Assembly (NCBI GenBank): GCA_002352205.1
Contig: DEHZ01000010.1
Coordinates: 620,245-684,244, forward strand
Direction: 5' to 3'
DNA from: Flavobacterium sp. UBA2787
Lineage (GTDB): Bacteria; Bacteroidota; Bacteroidia; Flavobacteriales; Flavobacteriaceae
Length of the DNA stretch: 64,000 nucleotides
This document shows, in pieces, positions 8,795-17,576 of the stretch. Position 1 is the stretch's first letter. Each line of letters begins with the position of its first letter. The position numbers were made by a program, and so were the translations under genes. Below the pieces are notes generated by a model. It saw nothing but the letters and a program-made list of their open reading frames with translations. It had not been told where the DNA came from and searched no databases.

Positions 8795-10141
8795 ATGTAT
8801 AAAAATCCACATTCCAACAATTTACTATTGAACTTAGGCATTGAAAGCTTAAATGAAATGCAAGAAATAGCTCAAGAAACTATTTTAAATGATGCCAATG
8901 TTTTGCTACTTTCGCCTACAGGTTCCGGAAAAACACTGGCATTTTTATTGCCGATTTTTCAATTGTTGCAACCTGAAATTAAAAGTGTTCAATGTTTAAT
9001 TCTAGTTCCTTCACGCGAATTAGGTTTGCAAATTGAGCAAGTTTGGAAAAAAATGGGAACCGATTACAAAGTAAATAGTTGTTATGGTGGTCATTTAATT
9101 GATACAGAAATTAAGAATCTATCCAATCCACCGGCAGTGTTAATTGGAACTCCCGGTAGAATTGCCGTTCATTTGGAACGTGATAAGTTTAAAGTAGGTG
9201 CCATTCAAACGTTAGTTTTAGACGAATTTGATAAATCCTTGCAATTGGGGTTTCATGAACAGATGAAGTTTATCATTTCGAAGTTAACAAAATTGAACAA
9301 ACGTGTGCTGGTTTCGGCAACTTCGGATATCGAAATTCCAAAATATACTGGAGTTTTCCGTCCAACTGTTTTAGATTTTATTCCAACAGAAGAAGAAAAT
9401 TCAAACCTTTCGTTTAAAATGGTTATTTCTAAGGAAAAGGATAAAATCAATTCGCTTTTTAAATTAATTTGTTCGTTAAAATCGCAATCGGCAATTGTTT
9501 TTTGCAACCATCGTGATGCAGCCGAACGAATCAGTGATACATTATGCGAAAAAGGAATATATGCCACCTATTATCACGGCGGTATGGATCAAGATGAGCG
9601 TGAACGTGCTTTGATTCAATTTAGAAACGGTAGCATGAGTTACTTAATCACCACCGATTTAGCCGCTCGTGGGTTGGACATTCCGGAAATGAAACACGTA
9701 ATTCACTATCATCTGCCATCAAAAGAAGATGAGTTTACACATAGAAACGGTCGTACTGCAAGGATGTTAGCTTCCGGTACGGCTTATATTATTGCTCATG
9801 AAAGTGAAAAAAAAATGGACTATTTAGATTATGGAATGTCTATTTTGAATGTTGAAAACGCAACAACTTTACCAAAACCGCCCGAATTTCAAACCATTTA
9901 CATCAGTGGTGGAAAGAAAAATAAATTGAATAAAATTGATATTGTTGGTTTCTTTTCTCAAAAAGGAAAACTTGACAAAAGCGATTTAGGTCTAATTGAA
10001 GTAAAAGATTTTATTTCGTTTGCCGCCGTAAAATCGAAGAAAGTAAAAGAGTTTTTAGCCAATATCCGAGATGAAAAAATGAAAGGGAAAAAATTTAAAA
10101 TCGAAATTGCAAGAAAAGTGATTAAGAAAGAGGAGGAATGA
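8795..10141 (+). CDS. DEAD-box RNA helicase, DbpA-like
   Basis: 448 residues: helicase domain 1 with SPTGSGKTLAF (motif I), PSRELGLQIEQ (Ia), TPGR (Ib), DEFD (motif II, with Phe instead of the usual Ala) and SATSD (III), then domain 2 with YYHGGMDQDERE, TTDLAARGLD and HRNGRTAR. The C-terminal about 75 residues (KIDIVGFFSQKGKLDKSDLG...KFKIEIARK) match a DbpA-type RNA-binding domain, which in E. coli targets 23S rRNA during 50S assembly. Role: probably ribosome assembly in the cytosol. Confidence 0.9.
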   Translation: MYKNPHSNNLLLNLGIESLNEMQEIAQETILNDANVLLLSPTGSGKTLAFLLPIFQLLQPEIKSVQCLILVPSRELGLQIEQVWKKMGTDYKVNSCYGGHLIDTEIKNLSNPPAVLIGTPGRIAVHLERDKFKVGAIQTLVLDEFDKSLQLGFHEQMKFIISKLTKLNKRVLVSATSDIEIPKYTGVFRPTVLDFIPTEEENSNLSFKMVISKEKDKINSLFKLICSLKSQSAIVFCNHRDAAERISDTLCEKGIYATYYHGGMDQDERERALIQFRNGSMSYLITTDLAARGLDIPEMKHVIHYHLPSKEDEFTHRNGRTARMLASGTAYIIAHESEKKMDYLDYGMSILNVENATTLPKPPEFQTIYISGGKKNKLNKIDIVGFFSQKGKLDKSDLGLIEVKDFISFAAVKSKKVKEFLANIRDEKMKGKKFKIEIARKVIKKEEE

Positions 10142-10206
10142 GTTTTCAGTCGCAGTCGTAGTTTTCAGTCTATGTGACTTGTAAACCGCAACTGCGACTG
10201 TAAACT
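10141..10206. repeat. Long intergenic inverted repeat between convergent genes
   Basis: Arms AGTTT-t-CAGTCGCAGT (10141-10156) and ACTGCGACTG-t-AAACT (10191-10206) are complementary over 15 bp with one internal mismatch, around a 34-nt loop. The left arm begins at the last base of the helicase gene and the right arm ends in the coaD stop region. It could act as a bidirectional terminator or be a copy of an interspersed palindromic repeat. There is no T-tract. Confidence 0.6.
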
Positions 10207-10657
10207 ATAATTTCACTGAATCCGGTACTAAAACGCTGTAATCACCTCCATTTCTGATTACATCACGAACAATACTTGAACTGATATAAGATGTATTTGA
10301 AGCAGTTAATAAAAATACCGTTTCAATTTTAGACAATTTTCGGTTGGTATGAGCGATTGCTTTTTCAAATTCAAAATCGGCTGGATTTCGTAATCCACGT
10401 AGAATAAATTCAGCTTTTTCTTTTTTACATAAATCGATTGTTAGTCCTTCATAAGTAATCACTCGGACTTTTGGAGAATCTTTAAAAGCATCTTCAATAA
10501 ATTTTTTGCGATGCTCTAATGAGAACATGTATTTTTTTTCGGCATTCACGCCAATGGCAACAATCACTTCATCAAATAGTGAAATTCCACGTTTGATAAT
10601 ATCGAAATGGCCGTTGGTGATTGGGTCAAAGGAACCCGGGAAGATTGCTTTTTTCAT
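10205..10657 (-). CDS. coaD: Pantetheine-phosphate adenylyltransferase
   Basis: Catalyses ATP plus 4'-phosphopantetheine to dephospho-CoA, the penultimate step of CoA synthesis. The 150 residues match the family length. The N-terminal AIFPGSFDPITNGHFDII has the T/HxGH nucleotidyltransferase motif, RGLRNPADFEFE is conserved, and the C-terminal SNTSYISSSIVRDV is the ISSS(T/I)xxR signature. It follows ddl by 7 bp in the same orientation, so the two probably form an operon. Confidence 0.97.
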   Translation of the reverse strand: MKKAIFPGSFDPITNGHFDIIKRGISLFDEVIVAIGVNAEKKYMFSLEHRKKFIEDAFKDSPKVRVITYEGLTIDLCKKEKAEFILRGLRNPADFEFEKAIAHTNRKLSKIETVFLLTASNTSYISSSIVRDVIRNGGDYSVLVPDSVKL

Positions 10658-10664
10658 AGTTTTT

Positions 10665-11639
10665 TTATTTAGCTAAAGCCAATTCAATTGCGTTGTCAAA
10701 TAATTCTGTTAACGAAATTCCAGCTGCTCTAGCTTGTTGCGGCAAAATACTTTCGGTTGTCATTCCCGGAATGGTATTCATTTCTAACATATACGGTTCG
10801 TTGTTTACAATGATGAATTCACTTCGTGAAAATCCTTTCATTTTCAAAACTTCATACGCTCTTTTAGCCACGGTTTCCACTTTTAGATTTAATTCTTCGC
10901 TTATTCGAGCCGGCGTAATTTCTTGTGATTTTCCTAAATATTTGGCTTCATAATCAAAAAAATCATTTTCAGAAACGATTTCTGTAATTGGTAAAACAGT
11001 GACTTTTCCTTTATAATTTATAACTCCCACAGAAACTTCAACACCATCTAAAAAACTTTCGATGATGATTTCATTATCTTCTTTATAGGCATTTTCAATC
11101 GCCGGAAGTAATTCATTTTTAGTTTTAACTTTCGAAATTCCGAAACTTGAACCTGATTTATTTGGTTTTACAAAACAAGGTAAGCCAACCGTTTCAATAA
11201 TTTTTTCAGCATTAATTTCATCACCTAAATTTAAGTAAAATGAAGTTGCCGTTTTTATTCCATAAGGTTTTAAAACCGATAGCAAATCTCTTTTATTAAA
11301 CGTTAAAGCCGATTGATAATAGTCACAACTCGTTTGCGGAATTCCGAGCAATTCAAAATATGCCTGCATTAAACCATCTTCGCCAGGAGTACCGTGAATA
11401 GCATTAAAAACCACATCAAATGTTATTTTTTGACCATCTACTTCAATAGAAAAATCATTTTTATTAATTGGGAATTCTTCGTTTGATTCATTTACATAAA
11501 CCCACTTCTCTTTAAAAATATGAATTTTAAACGGATTGTATTTTGTTTTATCTAAATACTGATAAACAACACCACCGCTAGTAAGCGAAATTTGATATTC
11601 GCTAGAATATCCACCCATAATAATGGCAACATTTTTCAT
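10665..11639 (-). CDS. ddl: D-alanine--D-alanine ligase
   Basis: ATP-grasp enzyme joining two D-Ala for peptidoglycan precursor synthesis. 324 residues with MGGYSSEYQISLTSG (N-terminal substrate region), HGTPGEDGLMQAYFELL, the KPNKSGSSFGISKV ATP-binding segment, and the C-terminal EMNTIPGMTTESILPQQARAAG that holds the metal ligands and omega region. Cytosolic. First gene of the ddl-coaD pair and divergent from the PASTA protein gene. Confidence 0.97.
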   Translation of the reverse strand: MKNVAIIMGGYSSEYQISLTSGGVVYQYLDKTKYNPFKIHIFKEKWVYVNESNEEFPINKNDFSIEVDGQKITFDVVFNAIHGTPGEDGLMQAYFELLGIPQTSCDYYQSALTFNKRDLLSVLKPYGIKTATSFYLNLGDEINAEKIIETVGLPCFVKPNKSGSSFGISKVKTKNELLPAIENAYKEDNEIIIESFLDGVEVSVGVINYKGKVTVLPITEIVSENDFFDYEAKYLGKSQEITPARISEELNLKVETVAKRAYEVLKMKGFSRSEFIIVNNEPYMLEMNTIPGMTTESILPQQARAAGISLTELFDNAIELALAK

Positions 11640-11720
11640 TGAATTGCGTTTGTAAGTTTAGGTTTAAGTTAAACAAAATTATCATTTATTTATCGAAACA
11701 AAAAACGGTTTATAATTTTA

Positions 11721-11728
11721 TATCTTTG
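11721..11728 (+). promoter_or_regulatory. -7 box (TATCTTTG) for the PASTA/pseudouridine synthase pair
   Basis: TATCTTTG lies 16 bp upstream of the ATG at 11745 and fits TAnnTTTG. The -33 position holds GGTTT rather than TTG. Confidence 0.5.
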
Positions 11729-11744
11729 CAACAAATAAAATAGG

Positions 11745-12359
11745 ATGAGTTTAAGAAAATATCTTACGAGTAAAGTCTTTTTTCGACAAGTTTTAGTCGC
11801 TTTAGGAATTGTAGCAGTGTTAGCCTTCGTTTTTTTTAATATGCTTTCGTATATTACTAATCATGGTGAAGAAATTACTGTTCCCAATTTGAGCAAACTA
11901 AGTGTAGAACAAGCGGAAGAAAAACTGGAAAGTTTAGATTTGGATTATGTTTTGCTGGATACGTTGGATTTTAAAAAGGAATTTCCAAAATATGGCGTGG
12001 TTGAGCAAGATCCAAAGCCGGGTTCTAAAGTGAAAGCGAATCGTAAAGTTTATATTAAAATAAATTCTGATGGTTATGCGTATGTAACTTTACCTGATTT
12101 AATTGAAAAAACCTATCGTCAAGCTGAACCGACATTAAAATCGATTGGTTTGGAAGTGGGCACTATTACTTACAAACCTTATTTAGGAAAAGATATGGTT
12201 TTGGAAATGAAACACAAAGGTGCACCAGTGAAAGCCGGAACAAAAATTATGAAAACTTCAAAAATTGATTTGGTTTTGGGAGACGGAAAAATAGCCTTTG
12301 ACGAAACAGAAATAGATAGTCTTATGCAACAAGAAGACTTAGAAAATACGGATGAATAA
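11745..12359 (+). CDS. Membrane-anchored PASTA-domain protein
   Basis: 204 residues: a short cytoplasmic tail, one transmembrane helix at about 15-37 (VALGIVAVLAFVFFNML), then tandem PASTA domains outside (EITVPNLSKLSVEQAEEKLE...VVEQDPKPGSKV; VTLPDLIEKTYRQAEPTLKSIGLE). PASTA domains bind muropeptides or beta-lactams in penicillin-binding proteins and kinases. No kinase or transpeptidase domain is attached here. It sits beside ddl and overlaps the pseudouridine synthase gene by 8 bp, so translation is probably coupled. Confidence 0.9.
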   Translation: MSLRKYLTSKVFFRQVLVALGIVAVLAFVFFNMLSYITNHGEEITVPNLSKLSVEQAEEKLESLDLDYVLLDTLDFKKEFPKYGVVEQDPKPGSKVKANRKVYIKINSDGYAYVTLPDLIEKTYRQAEPTLKSIGLEVGTITYKPYLGKDMVLEMKHKGAPVKAGTKIMKTSKIDLVLGDGKIAFDETEIDSLMQQEDLENTDE

Positions 12360-13392
12360 CTTACCAACAGTAGAATTAGAATCGGACGACGAATTATTTG
12401 AACATCATCGCTTTGATGTCCCTAAAGGGCAATCAATGGTTCGGATAGATAAATACTTAATGCAAGTTGTAGAAAATACAACGCGAAATAAAATTCAACA
12501 AGCCGCAACTGCAGGAAATATTTTGGTTAATGATGTTCCTGTAAAATCAAATTACAAAGTAAAACCATTTGATGTTGTTCGCTATTTGATGGCACATCCT
12601 CCTTATGAATATTTGTTGGAACCCGAAGATATTCCTATCAATATTGTTTATGAAGATGAGCAATTGCTGATTGTTAACAAAGAAGCGGGTATGGTGGTTC
12701 ATCCCGGTCACGGAAACTACAGCGGAACATTGGTAAATGCCTTGGCTTTTCATTTTGAAAATCTACCGATGAATAGTTCCGAACGTCCCGGATTGGTGCA
12801 TCGAATTGATAAAAATACATCGGGATTATTGGTTATTGCAAAAACGGAATTTGCGATGTCTTATTTAGCAAAACAATTTGCAGATAAAACTTCGGAACGC
12901 GAATACATTGCTTTGGTTTGGGGAAATCCTACTGAAGACGAAGGAACAGTGGGCGGTTTTATTGGAAGACATCAAAAAGACCGAATGCAAATGGCTGTTT
13001 ATGATACTGATGCTTTTGGAAAACCAGCTGTTACACATTATAAAGTGTTAGAACGATTGGGCTATGTAACGCTCGTTTCGTGTAAATTAGAAACCGGAAG
13101 AACGCATCAAATTCGTGCTCATATGAAACATATTGGTCATCCGTTGTTTAATGACGAACGATATGGTGGTCATCAAATTCTGAAAGGAACAACGTTTACA
13201 AAATATAAACAGTTTGTTGAAAATTGTTTTAAGATTCTACCACGACAAGCTCTGCATGCAAAAACTTTGGGATTTGAACATCCCACAACCAAAGAATTCA
13301 TGCGATTTGATTCTGAAATTCCTCAAGATATGGTGGATTGTATTGAAAAATGGAGAAACTATTCAAAGTCAAATACGATTGAAGAAGAATAG
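12352..13392 (+). CDS. rluD: RluA/RluD-family 23S rRNA pseudouridine synthase
   Basis: 346 residues. An S4 RNA-binding domain at about 28-90 (MVRIDKYLMQVVENTTRNKIQ...GNILVNDVPVKSNYKV) is followed by the catalytic domain with HRIDKNTSGLLVIAKT, where Asp is the nucleophile, and LETGRTHQIRAHMKHIGHP. RluD-type enzymes modify helix 69 of 23S rRNA. The symbol is given by family resemblance; other RluA-family members are possible. Overlaps the PASTA gene. Confidence 0.9.
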   Translation: MNNLPTVELESDDELFEHHRFDVPKGQSMVRIDKYLMQVVENTTRNKIQQAATAGNILVNDVPVKSNYKVKPFDVVRYLMAHPPYEYLLEPEDIPINIVYEDEQLLIVNKEAGMVVHPGHGNYSGTLVNALAFHFENLPMNSSERPGLVHRIDKNTSGLLVIAKTEFAMSYLAKQFADKTSEREYIALVWGNPTEDEGTVGGFIGRHQKDRMQMAVYDTDAFGKPAVTHYKVLERLGYVTLVSCKLETGRTHQIRAHMKHIGHPLFNDERYGGHQILKGTTFTKYKQFVENCFKILPRQALHAKTLGFEHPTTKEFMRFDSEIPQDMVDCIEKWRNYSKSNTIEEE

Positions 13393-13406
13393 AAATTAGT
13401 ATAAAT

Positions 13407-13446
13407 AAAAAAGCAGCAATTTCAATTATGATTTTGCTGCTTTTTA
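13407..13446. terminator. Bidirectional intrinsic terminator
   Basis: AAAAAGCAGCAA (about 13408-13419) and TTGCTGCTTTTT (13434-13445) form a 12-bp stem around a 14-nt loop with A and T tracts on both sides. It lies between the convergent pseudouridine synthase and low-complexity protein genes and can serve both. Confidence 0.85.
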
Positions 13447-13463
13447 TTTATAAAGTTATCTGA

Positions 13464-14825
13464 TTAACCTCTTCTTGAAGAATTTGATGAACCTCTTGTT
13501 CCTGAGCTTTCAGATCTCGAAGAACTTCTTGTTGGAGCACTCATTTGGCTAGAAGAAGAAGAACGTGGAGCAGATTGAACCTTAGGAGCAGATGTGCTTC
13601 TTGGCGTATTCATTTGACTCGATGAAGAACGTGGTGTTGATTGCACTTTTGGTGCAGACGTGCTTCTTGGTGTACTCATTTGACTTGAAGAAGAACGTGG
13701 TGTTGATTGCACTTTTGGAACATTACTTGAACTTCCTGAATTATACATATTAGATCGTGGCGTGTTTCTTGGCGTTGAATTTACCGAACTTCCAACAGAA
13801 GAATTATTTCTCACTCGTGGAGTAGGATTTTCAAACGATGCCGAATTACTATTTCCATATTCAGAACTTCTCGTATTATTTCTTGGTGTACTCACAGTGT
13901 TTCTTGGCGTATTAATAGCCATGTCTTCAGAACGTGTTGAAGAGTTAGCTCTAGTTCTTGGTGTGCTTTGTGATGCAGTTGAACGAACCCCATTATTTCT
14001 TGTTCCGGTATATGAAGTTTCAGAAAGTTGATTATTTCTTGTGCTTCTCACAGATGCATTTGAATTATTTCCTTCATTTCTTGTGGATCTTGTTTGAGTT
14101 AATTCATATCTATTATTCACACCATTATTTCGGGTTGAAAACGAACGGGTTGGGTGCTGCACTTCATACGCATTAGATCTTCTGGTGTGATGCATTGCAA
14201 TTGCTCTTGAACTTCTTCTATGATTTACATAGTGGCAAGTGTTATTTACATTCACATATACATTCACGTGATTTCTATATCTAAAGATTGGCCAAGGATT
14301 CCAAGCATAATAATAGGTTGGATAGTATCCCCAAGCCCATGGAGAATAGTATGGACGGTATGTTCTTACCCAAAACGTATTGAAAATGATTGGTCTGTGA
14401 ATGTAAATTGGCTCATAAATATAGTTTGATCCATACATATAAATATCACCCACAACTTGCACTTGAACATTGTTGTTACGGTCTCTTTCAACTTCAACGG
14501 TTGCAACGTCTTGAAACATATCTCTCCCTAAAACAGATTGAACAATGATTAAATGTGTTCCGTTTTCCACTACTTCAATTACACGCAAATAATCAACTTG
14601 ATTATCATTGTTTAAATCTAAATTAGAAATTGGATCTGAAGGATCATTTAATCTTCTTTCAAAATCTTCTAAATTTGATGCTTCACCAAAAATGTGGGCA
14701 ACAGCTCTCAAATCTAAATTATCACTAATATCAATAGAATTTGCTCGCACAGTTGTTCTATCTTGGGCATTTATACTTGTCATCCCGACAAACAAAACAC
14801 AGAGGGTTAATAATGTAGTTTTCAT
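13464..14825 (-). CDS. Secreted Ser/Thr/Arg/Pro-rich repeat protein
   Basis: The 453-residue precursor has signal peptide MKTTLLTLCVLFVGMTSINAQ. Residues about 22-135 form a globular part (RTTVRANSIDISDNLDLRAVAHIF...DYLRVIEVVENGTHLIIVQ), and about 140-200 are rich in Tyr/Trp/Pro. From about 210 on it is low complexity: many (S/T)PR(S/N) units and a tandem block of APKVQSTPRSSSSQM-NTPRSTS near 380-430. The basic, disordered tail suggests an envelope-surface protein, but the function is unknown. The tandem block is visible as near-identical DNA at about 13,560-13,720. Confidence 0.75.
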   Translation of the reverse strand: MKTTLLTLCVLFVGMTSINAQDRTTVRANSIDISDNLDLRAVAHIFGEASNLEDFERRLNDPSDPISNLDLNNDNQVDYLRVIEVVENGTHLIIVQSVLGRDMFQDVATVEVERDRNNNVQVQVVGDIYMYGSNYIYEPIYIHRPIIFNTFWVRTYRPYYSPWAWGYYPTYYYAWNPWPIFRYRNHVNVYVNVNNTCHYVNHRRSSRAIAMHHTRRSNAYEVQHPTRSFSTRNNGVNNRYELTQTRSTRNEGNNSNASVRSTRNNQLSETSYTGTRNNGVRSTASQSTPRTRANSSTRSEDMAINTPRNTVSTPRNNTRSSEYGNSNSASFENPTPRVRNNSSVGSSVNSTPRNTPRSNMYNSGSSSNVPKVQSTPRSSSSQMSTPRSTSAPKVQSTPRSSSSQMNTPRSTSAPKVQSAPRSSSSSQMSAPTRSSSRSESSGTRGSSNSSRRG

Positions 14826-14941
14826 AACGTAGAGTATTTAAAGTTTATAGCAAAGTGAACTTTACTTTTTACAGTTATACAATTTCTGTGCCAATACTTT
14901 TTTGAGCATTTTTTTTATAAGAATATATTGTAAAATAGTGC

Positions 14942-14971
14942 TTGTAAAATTCATTTTTGTTTTTATATTTG
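14942..14971 (+). promoter_or_regulatory. Bacteroidota promoter for the Asp-box lipoprotein
   Basis: TTG at 14942-14944, 19 bp, then TATATTTG at 14964-14971; the ATG follows at 14989. Both elements and the spacing match the consensus. This also argues against the longer open frame that starts upstream at 14902. Confidence 0.75.
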
Positions 14972-14988
14972 TAAAAATTCTTAACAAA

Positions 14989-16053
14989 ATGCGTAAAATT
15001 TGTGAAATTATTATGTTATTCGTTTTGGTTTCTTGCAATAATGTTGAGAAAAAATCAAAGCCAAATTTAAGAGCTCCTTTTACCGGAGTTGAAATTGACA
15101 CTCTTTTTGCCGATTCAATGAGCGTAAGAGCAATTACTTTGGAGAAGGATAAAGTGTGGTATGCCACAGATAAAGGCACTTATGGTTATTGTAAATTTGA
15201 TAAATCAAAAAATTATATTGGTCAGATTACATTAGATTCAGTCAACCCACATTTTAGAGGAATTGCTAAAAACAGCTCATCTATATTTTTGATTAGTACA
15301 GAGAAACCAGCGGTAATTTATCAAATTTCAAAAAAAGATAATTTGGTCACGAAGGTTTTCGAAGATAAACATCCCAATGCTTTTTATAACGGTATTCAAT
15401 TTTGGAATGATTATGAAGGAATTGCCATGGGCGATCCTCAAAATGGTTGTCTTTCTGTTTTAATCACCAGAGATAGTGGTCAAACATGGACAAAAATTTC
15501 CTGTTCCGATTTGCCAAAAATAGAATCAGGAGAAGCTGGTTTTGCTGCTAGCAACAGTAGTTTAGTAGTGAAAGGAGATAATACGTGGATTGTAACCGGA
15601 GGAACAAAAGCACGCGTTTTCTTTTCAAAAGACAGGGGGAAAACGTGGTCCGTTCATGAAACACCTATTAGTCAAGGAAGACCGATGGCTGGAATTTTTA
15701 CAGCCGATTTTTATAATGATACGATTGGAATTATTGCCGGAGGAGATTATGAAAATCAAGATGAAAATTCTAAAAACAAAGCCTTGACAATTAATAGCGG
15801 ACAAACTTGGGCTTTAATTTCAGACGGTGAAGGGTTTGGTTATGCTTCCTGCATTCAATTTGTACCTGAATCGGGTGGACTTTTAACGGTTAGTGTTGGT
15901 CCGCAAGGAATTTATTTTTCAGACGACAGCGGTAATTTCTGGAAAAAAATCAGTGATGAAAAAGATTTGCATACCATTCGATTCATAAATGAAAGAAATG
16001 CCATTGCCGCCGGAAAGAATAAGATTATCAAAATAAAATTTACATCAAACTAA
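14989..16053 (+). CDS. Lipoprotein with Asp-box (BNR/YCF48-like) beta-propeller
   Basis: 354 residues from the ATG at 14989. The start MRKICEIIMLFVLVSCNN is a lipoprotein signal, and a promoter lies inside the longer frame. At least four Asp-box repeats are visible (ITRDSGQTWTKIS, FSKDRGKTWSVHE, LTINSGQTWALIS, FSDDSGNFWKKIS), giving a sialidase or YCF48-type propeller. Typical annotation is 'oxidoreductase' or YCF48-related protein. No sialidase catalytic residues can be claimed. The end overlaps the convergent Spy-like gene by 4 bp. Confidence 0.85.
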   Translation: MRKICEIIMLFVLVSCNNVEKKSKPNLRAPFTGVEIDTLFADSMSVRAITLEKDKVWYATDKGTYGYCKFDKSKNYIGQITLDSVNPHFRGIAKNSSSIFLISTEKPAVIYQISKKDNLVTKVFEDKHPNAFYNGIQFWNDYEGIAMGDPQNGCLSVLITRDSGQTWTKISCSDLPKIESGEAGFAASNSSLVVKGDNTWIVTGGTKARVFFSKDRGKTWSVHETPISQGRPMAGIFTADFYNDTIGIIAGGDYENQDENSKNKALTINSGQTWALISDGEGFGYASCIQFVPESGGLLTVSVGPQGIYFSDDSGNFWKKISDEKDLHTIRFINERNAIAAGKNKIIKIKFTSN

Positions 16054-16502
16054 TTTCGTTTGGACGAACGATTTTCGCGGTATTGTTTTAATAAATTTCG
16101 ATTAAAATCTTCTTCCGCTTTTTTTAGTTTTATGATTTTATGAGAGCTGATTACATTTTTTAAATCGGAAACTAATTTTTTTCTCAATTGATGCGTTTCT
16201 TCTTCCACACTTTCCATTTGAGAAAGTAAACTTGACGCTTCTTTTTCCGACATTGAATCTAAATCAGAATCCATTCGTTTCATGTATGATTTCATTTTTT
16301 CATGACGTAATTCAAATTGCTTTTCTTCAAAAGCATTATAAATTGGCCAGAATTTTTCGGCTTCTTGCTGAGTTAAAGACAATTCTGTGGTAATAAAGGC
16401 TGTTTTTAATGCTTTAATTTTTTCTCTTTTTCCGCCCTGAGCGAAACTCATTGACACAAAAATTAAACAAATAAGAATAGTATAAATGGAACTTTTTTTC
16501 AT
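16050..16502 (-). CDS. Small periplasmic Spy/CpxP-like helical protein
   Basis: 150 residues with signal peptide ending SMSFAQ. The mature protein is almost all helix and charged, with TELSLTQQEAEKFWPIYNAFEEKQ, the LTxxQ-type motif of Spy/CpxP and related metal-sensor proteins. Third gene of the ECF sigma operon, 12 bp after the anti-sigma-like gene. The inferred role is a periplasmic sensor or chaperone feeding the sigma factor switch. Confidence 0.8.
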   Translation of the reverse strand: MKKSSIYTILICLIFVSMSFAQGGKREKIKALKTAFITTELSLTQQEAEKFWPIYNAFEEKQFELRHEKMKSYMKRMDSDLDSMSEKEASSLLSQMESVEEETHQLRKKLVSDLKNVISSHKIIKLKKAEEDFNRNLLKQYRENRSSKRN

Positions 16503-16514
16503 GGTATTTTTTTA

Positions 16515-16928
16515 TTAGTCTATAAGATATTGTTCTATCATTTCGTTTTCAAGCAAATATTTTTCAATTGTTTCCGATTCTAAAGATTGTTTTTTTTGTA
16601 AGGAAATCACGTCTGAATCATCTAAGTGACTTATGATATCTTCCGTATAAACATTTGGATGATAACTTAAATATTGTTCGATGGATTCGTTGTCAAGAGG
16701 AGTAGAGTTGATTTTCCAATTTTGATATAACGGAATACTCACAGCCAAAATAACAACAGCAGCAACAGCAGAAAACCAATATTTTCGATACGATTTCAGT
16801 TGAATGACTTTTGGCTCTTCAGTTTCTAATTGACCTAGAATTTTAGATTCAAGTTCGTCAAAATAATTTTTGGGAACTTTAAAGCCGGGTTTAATTTTCG
16901 GATGTTTATGTAAATCTATTGGATTCAT
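16515..16928 (-). CDS. Single-pass membrane protein, probable anti-sigma partner
   Basis: 137 residues: N-terminal cytoplasmic segment of about 48 residues (IKPGFKVPKNYFDELESKIL), one transmembrane helix at about 51-68 (FSAVAAVVILAVSIPLY), then an acidic periplasmic tail with repeated 'IEQYL/IEKYL' motifs. It lacks a recognisable zinc-binding anti-sigma domain. The anti-sigma role is inferred from its place directly after an ECF sigma gene and its membrane topology. Confidence 0.75.
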   Translation of the reverse strand: MNPIDLHKHPKIKPGFKVPKNYFDELESKILGQLETEEPKVIQLKSYRKYWFSAVAAVVILAVSIPLYQNWKINSTPLDNESIEQYLSYHPNVYTEDIISHLDDSDVISLQKKQSLESETIEKYLLENEMIEQYLID

Positions 16929-16958
16929 GTTTATTTGACTATAAAAATTATAAATGGT

Positions 16959-17501
16959 TTAATCATGCGATAAATATTCTTCAATTTTTTTAACTGCTAT
17001 GTGATAAGAAGCTTTCAAACCACCAACAGTTGTTCCTAAAATTTCTGATATTTCTTCATATTTTAATTCTTCAAAATATTTCATTTTAAATACTAATTGT
17101 TGTTTTTCAGGAAGTAAAGCAATTGCTTTTTGTAATTTTAACTGAATTTCATCACCATCAAAATAATCATCGGCTTGCATTTTTTCGGTTTGTTGCTGCA
17201 AATATTCTTCACTAGTTGTTTGAAATCGTTTTGATTTTTGTTGTAAAAAAGTCAGTGCTTCATTGGTTGCAATACGATACATCCATGAAAAAAGTTTGCT
17301 CTCACCTTTAAATCCGTTTAAATTTTTGTAAACTTTGATAAAAGTATTTTGTAAGACATCATCAGCATCATCATGATTTAGAACCAAATTACGGATATGG
17401 GCATACAGCGGTCGTTGATATTGAGATACCAACTCCTGAAAGGCACTTCGCTGCGTTTTGGGGTTTAATAACGCTTCTATAAAAGCTTTTTCGTCTTGCA
17501 A
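16959..17501 (-). CDS. ECF-type RNA polymerase sigma factor
   Basis: 180 residues. Region 2 is clear (FQELVSQYQRPLYAHIRNLVLNHDDADDVLQNTFIKVYKNL...GESKLFSWMYRIATNEAL) and so is region 4 (ALLPEKQQLVFKMKYFEELKYEEISEILGTTVGGLKASYHIAVKKI), with a helix-turn-helix. The frame opens at a TTG; there is a stop a few codons upstream and no in-frame ATG, so the start is probably TTG. First gene of a three-gene operon with an anti-sigma-like and a Spy-like gene. Confidence 0.92.
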   Translation of the reverse strand: MQDEKAFIEALLNPKTQRSAFQELVSQYQRPLYAHIRNLVLNHDDADDVLQNTFIKVYKNLNGFKGESKLFSWMYRIATNEALTFLQQKSKRFQTTSEEYLQQQTEKMQADDYFDGDEIQLKLQKAIALLPEKQQLVFKMKYFEELKYEEISEILGTTVGGLKASYHIAVKKIEEYLSHD

Positions 17502-17576
17502 AACCGTGTTTATCGATTAGACTGTTAATGTACAAAAAGGTTTAATAGAATTCGTTTAGAAAATGATTAAACCAAT

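Noticed and set aside
13464-14825. CRISPR-like or phage-tail interpretation of the tandem repeats
   Set aside because: The repeats are contiguous, in frame, and encode a low-complexity protein tail; no spacers and no cas genes are present.
14902-14988. Longer N-terminus for the Asp-box lipoprotein
   Set aside because: The region contains a well-spaced promoter (TTG-N19-TATATTTG), and translation from it would bury the lipoprotein signal.
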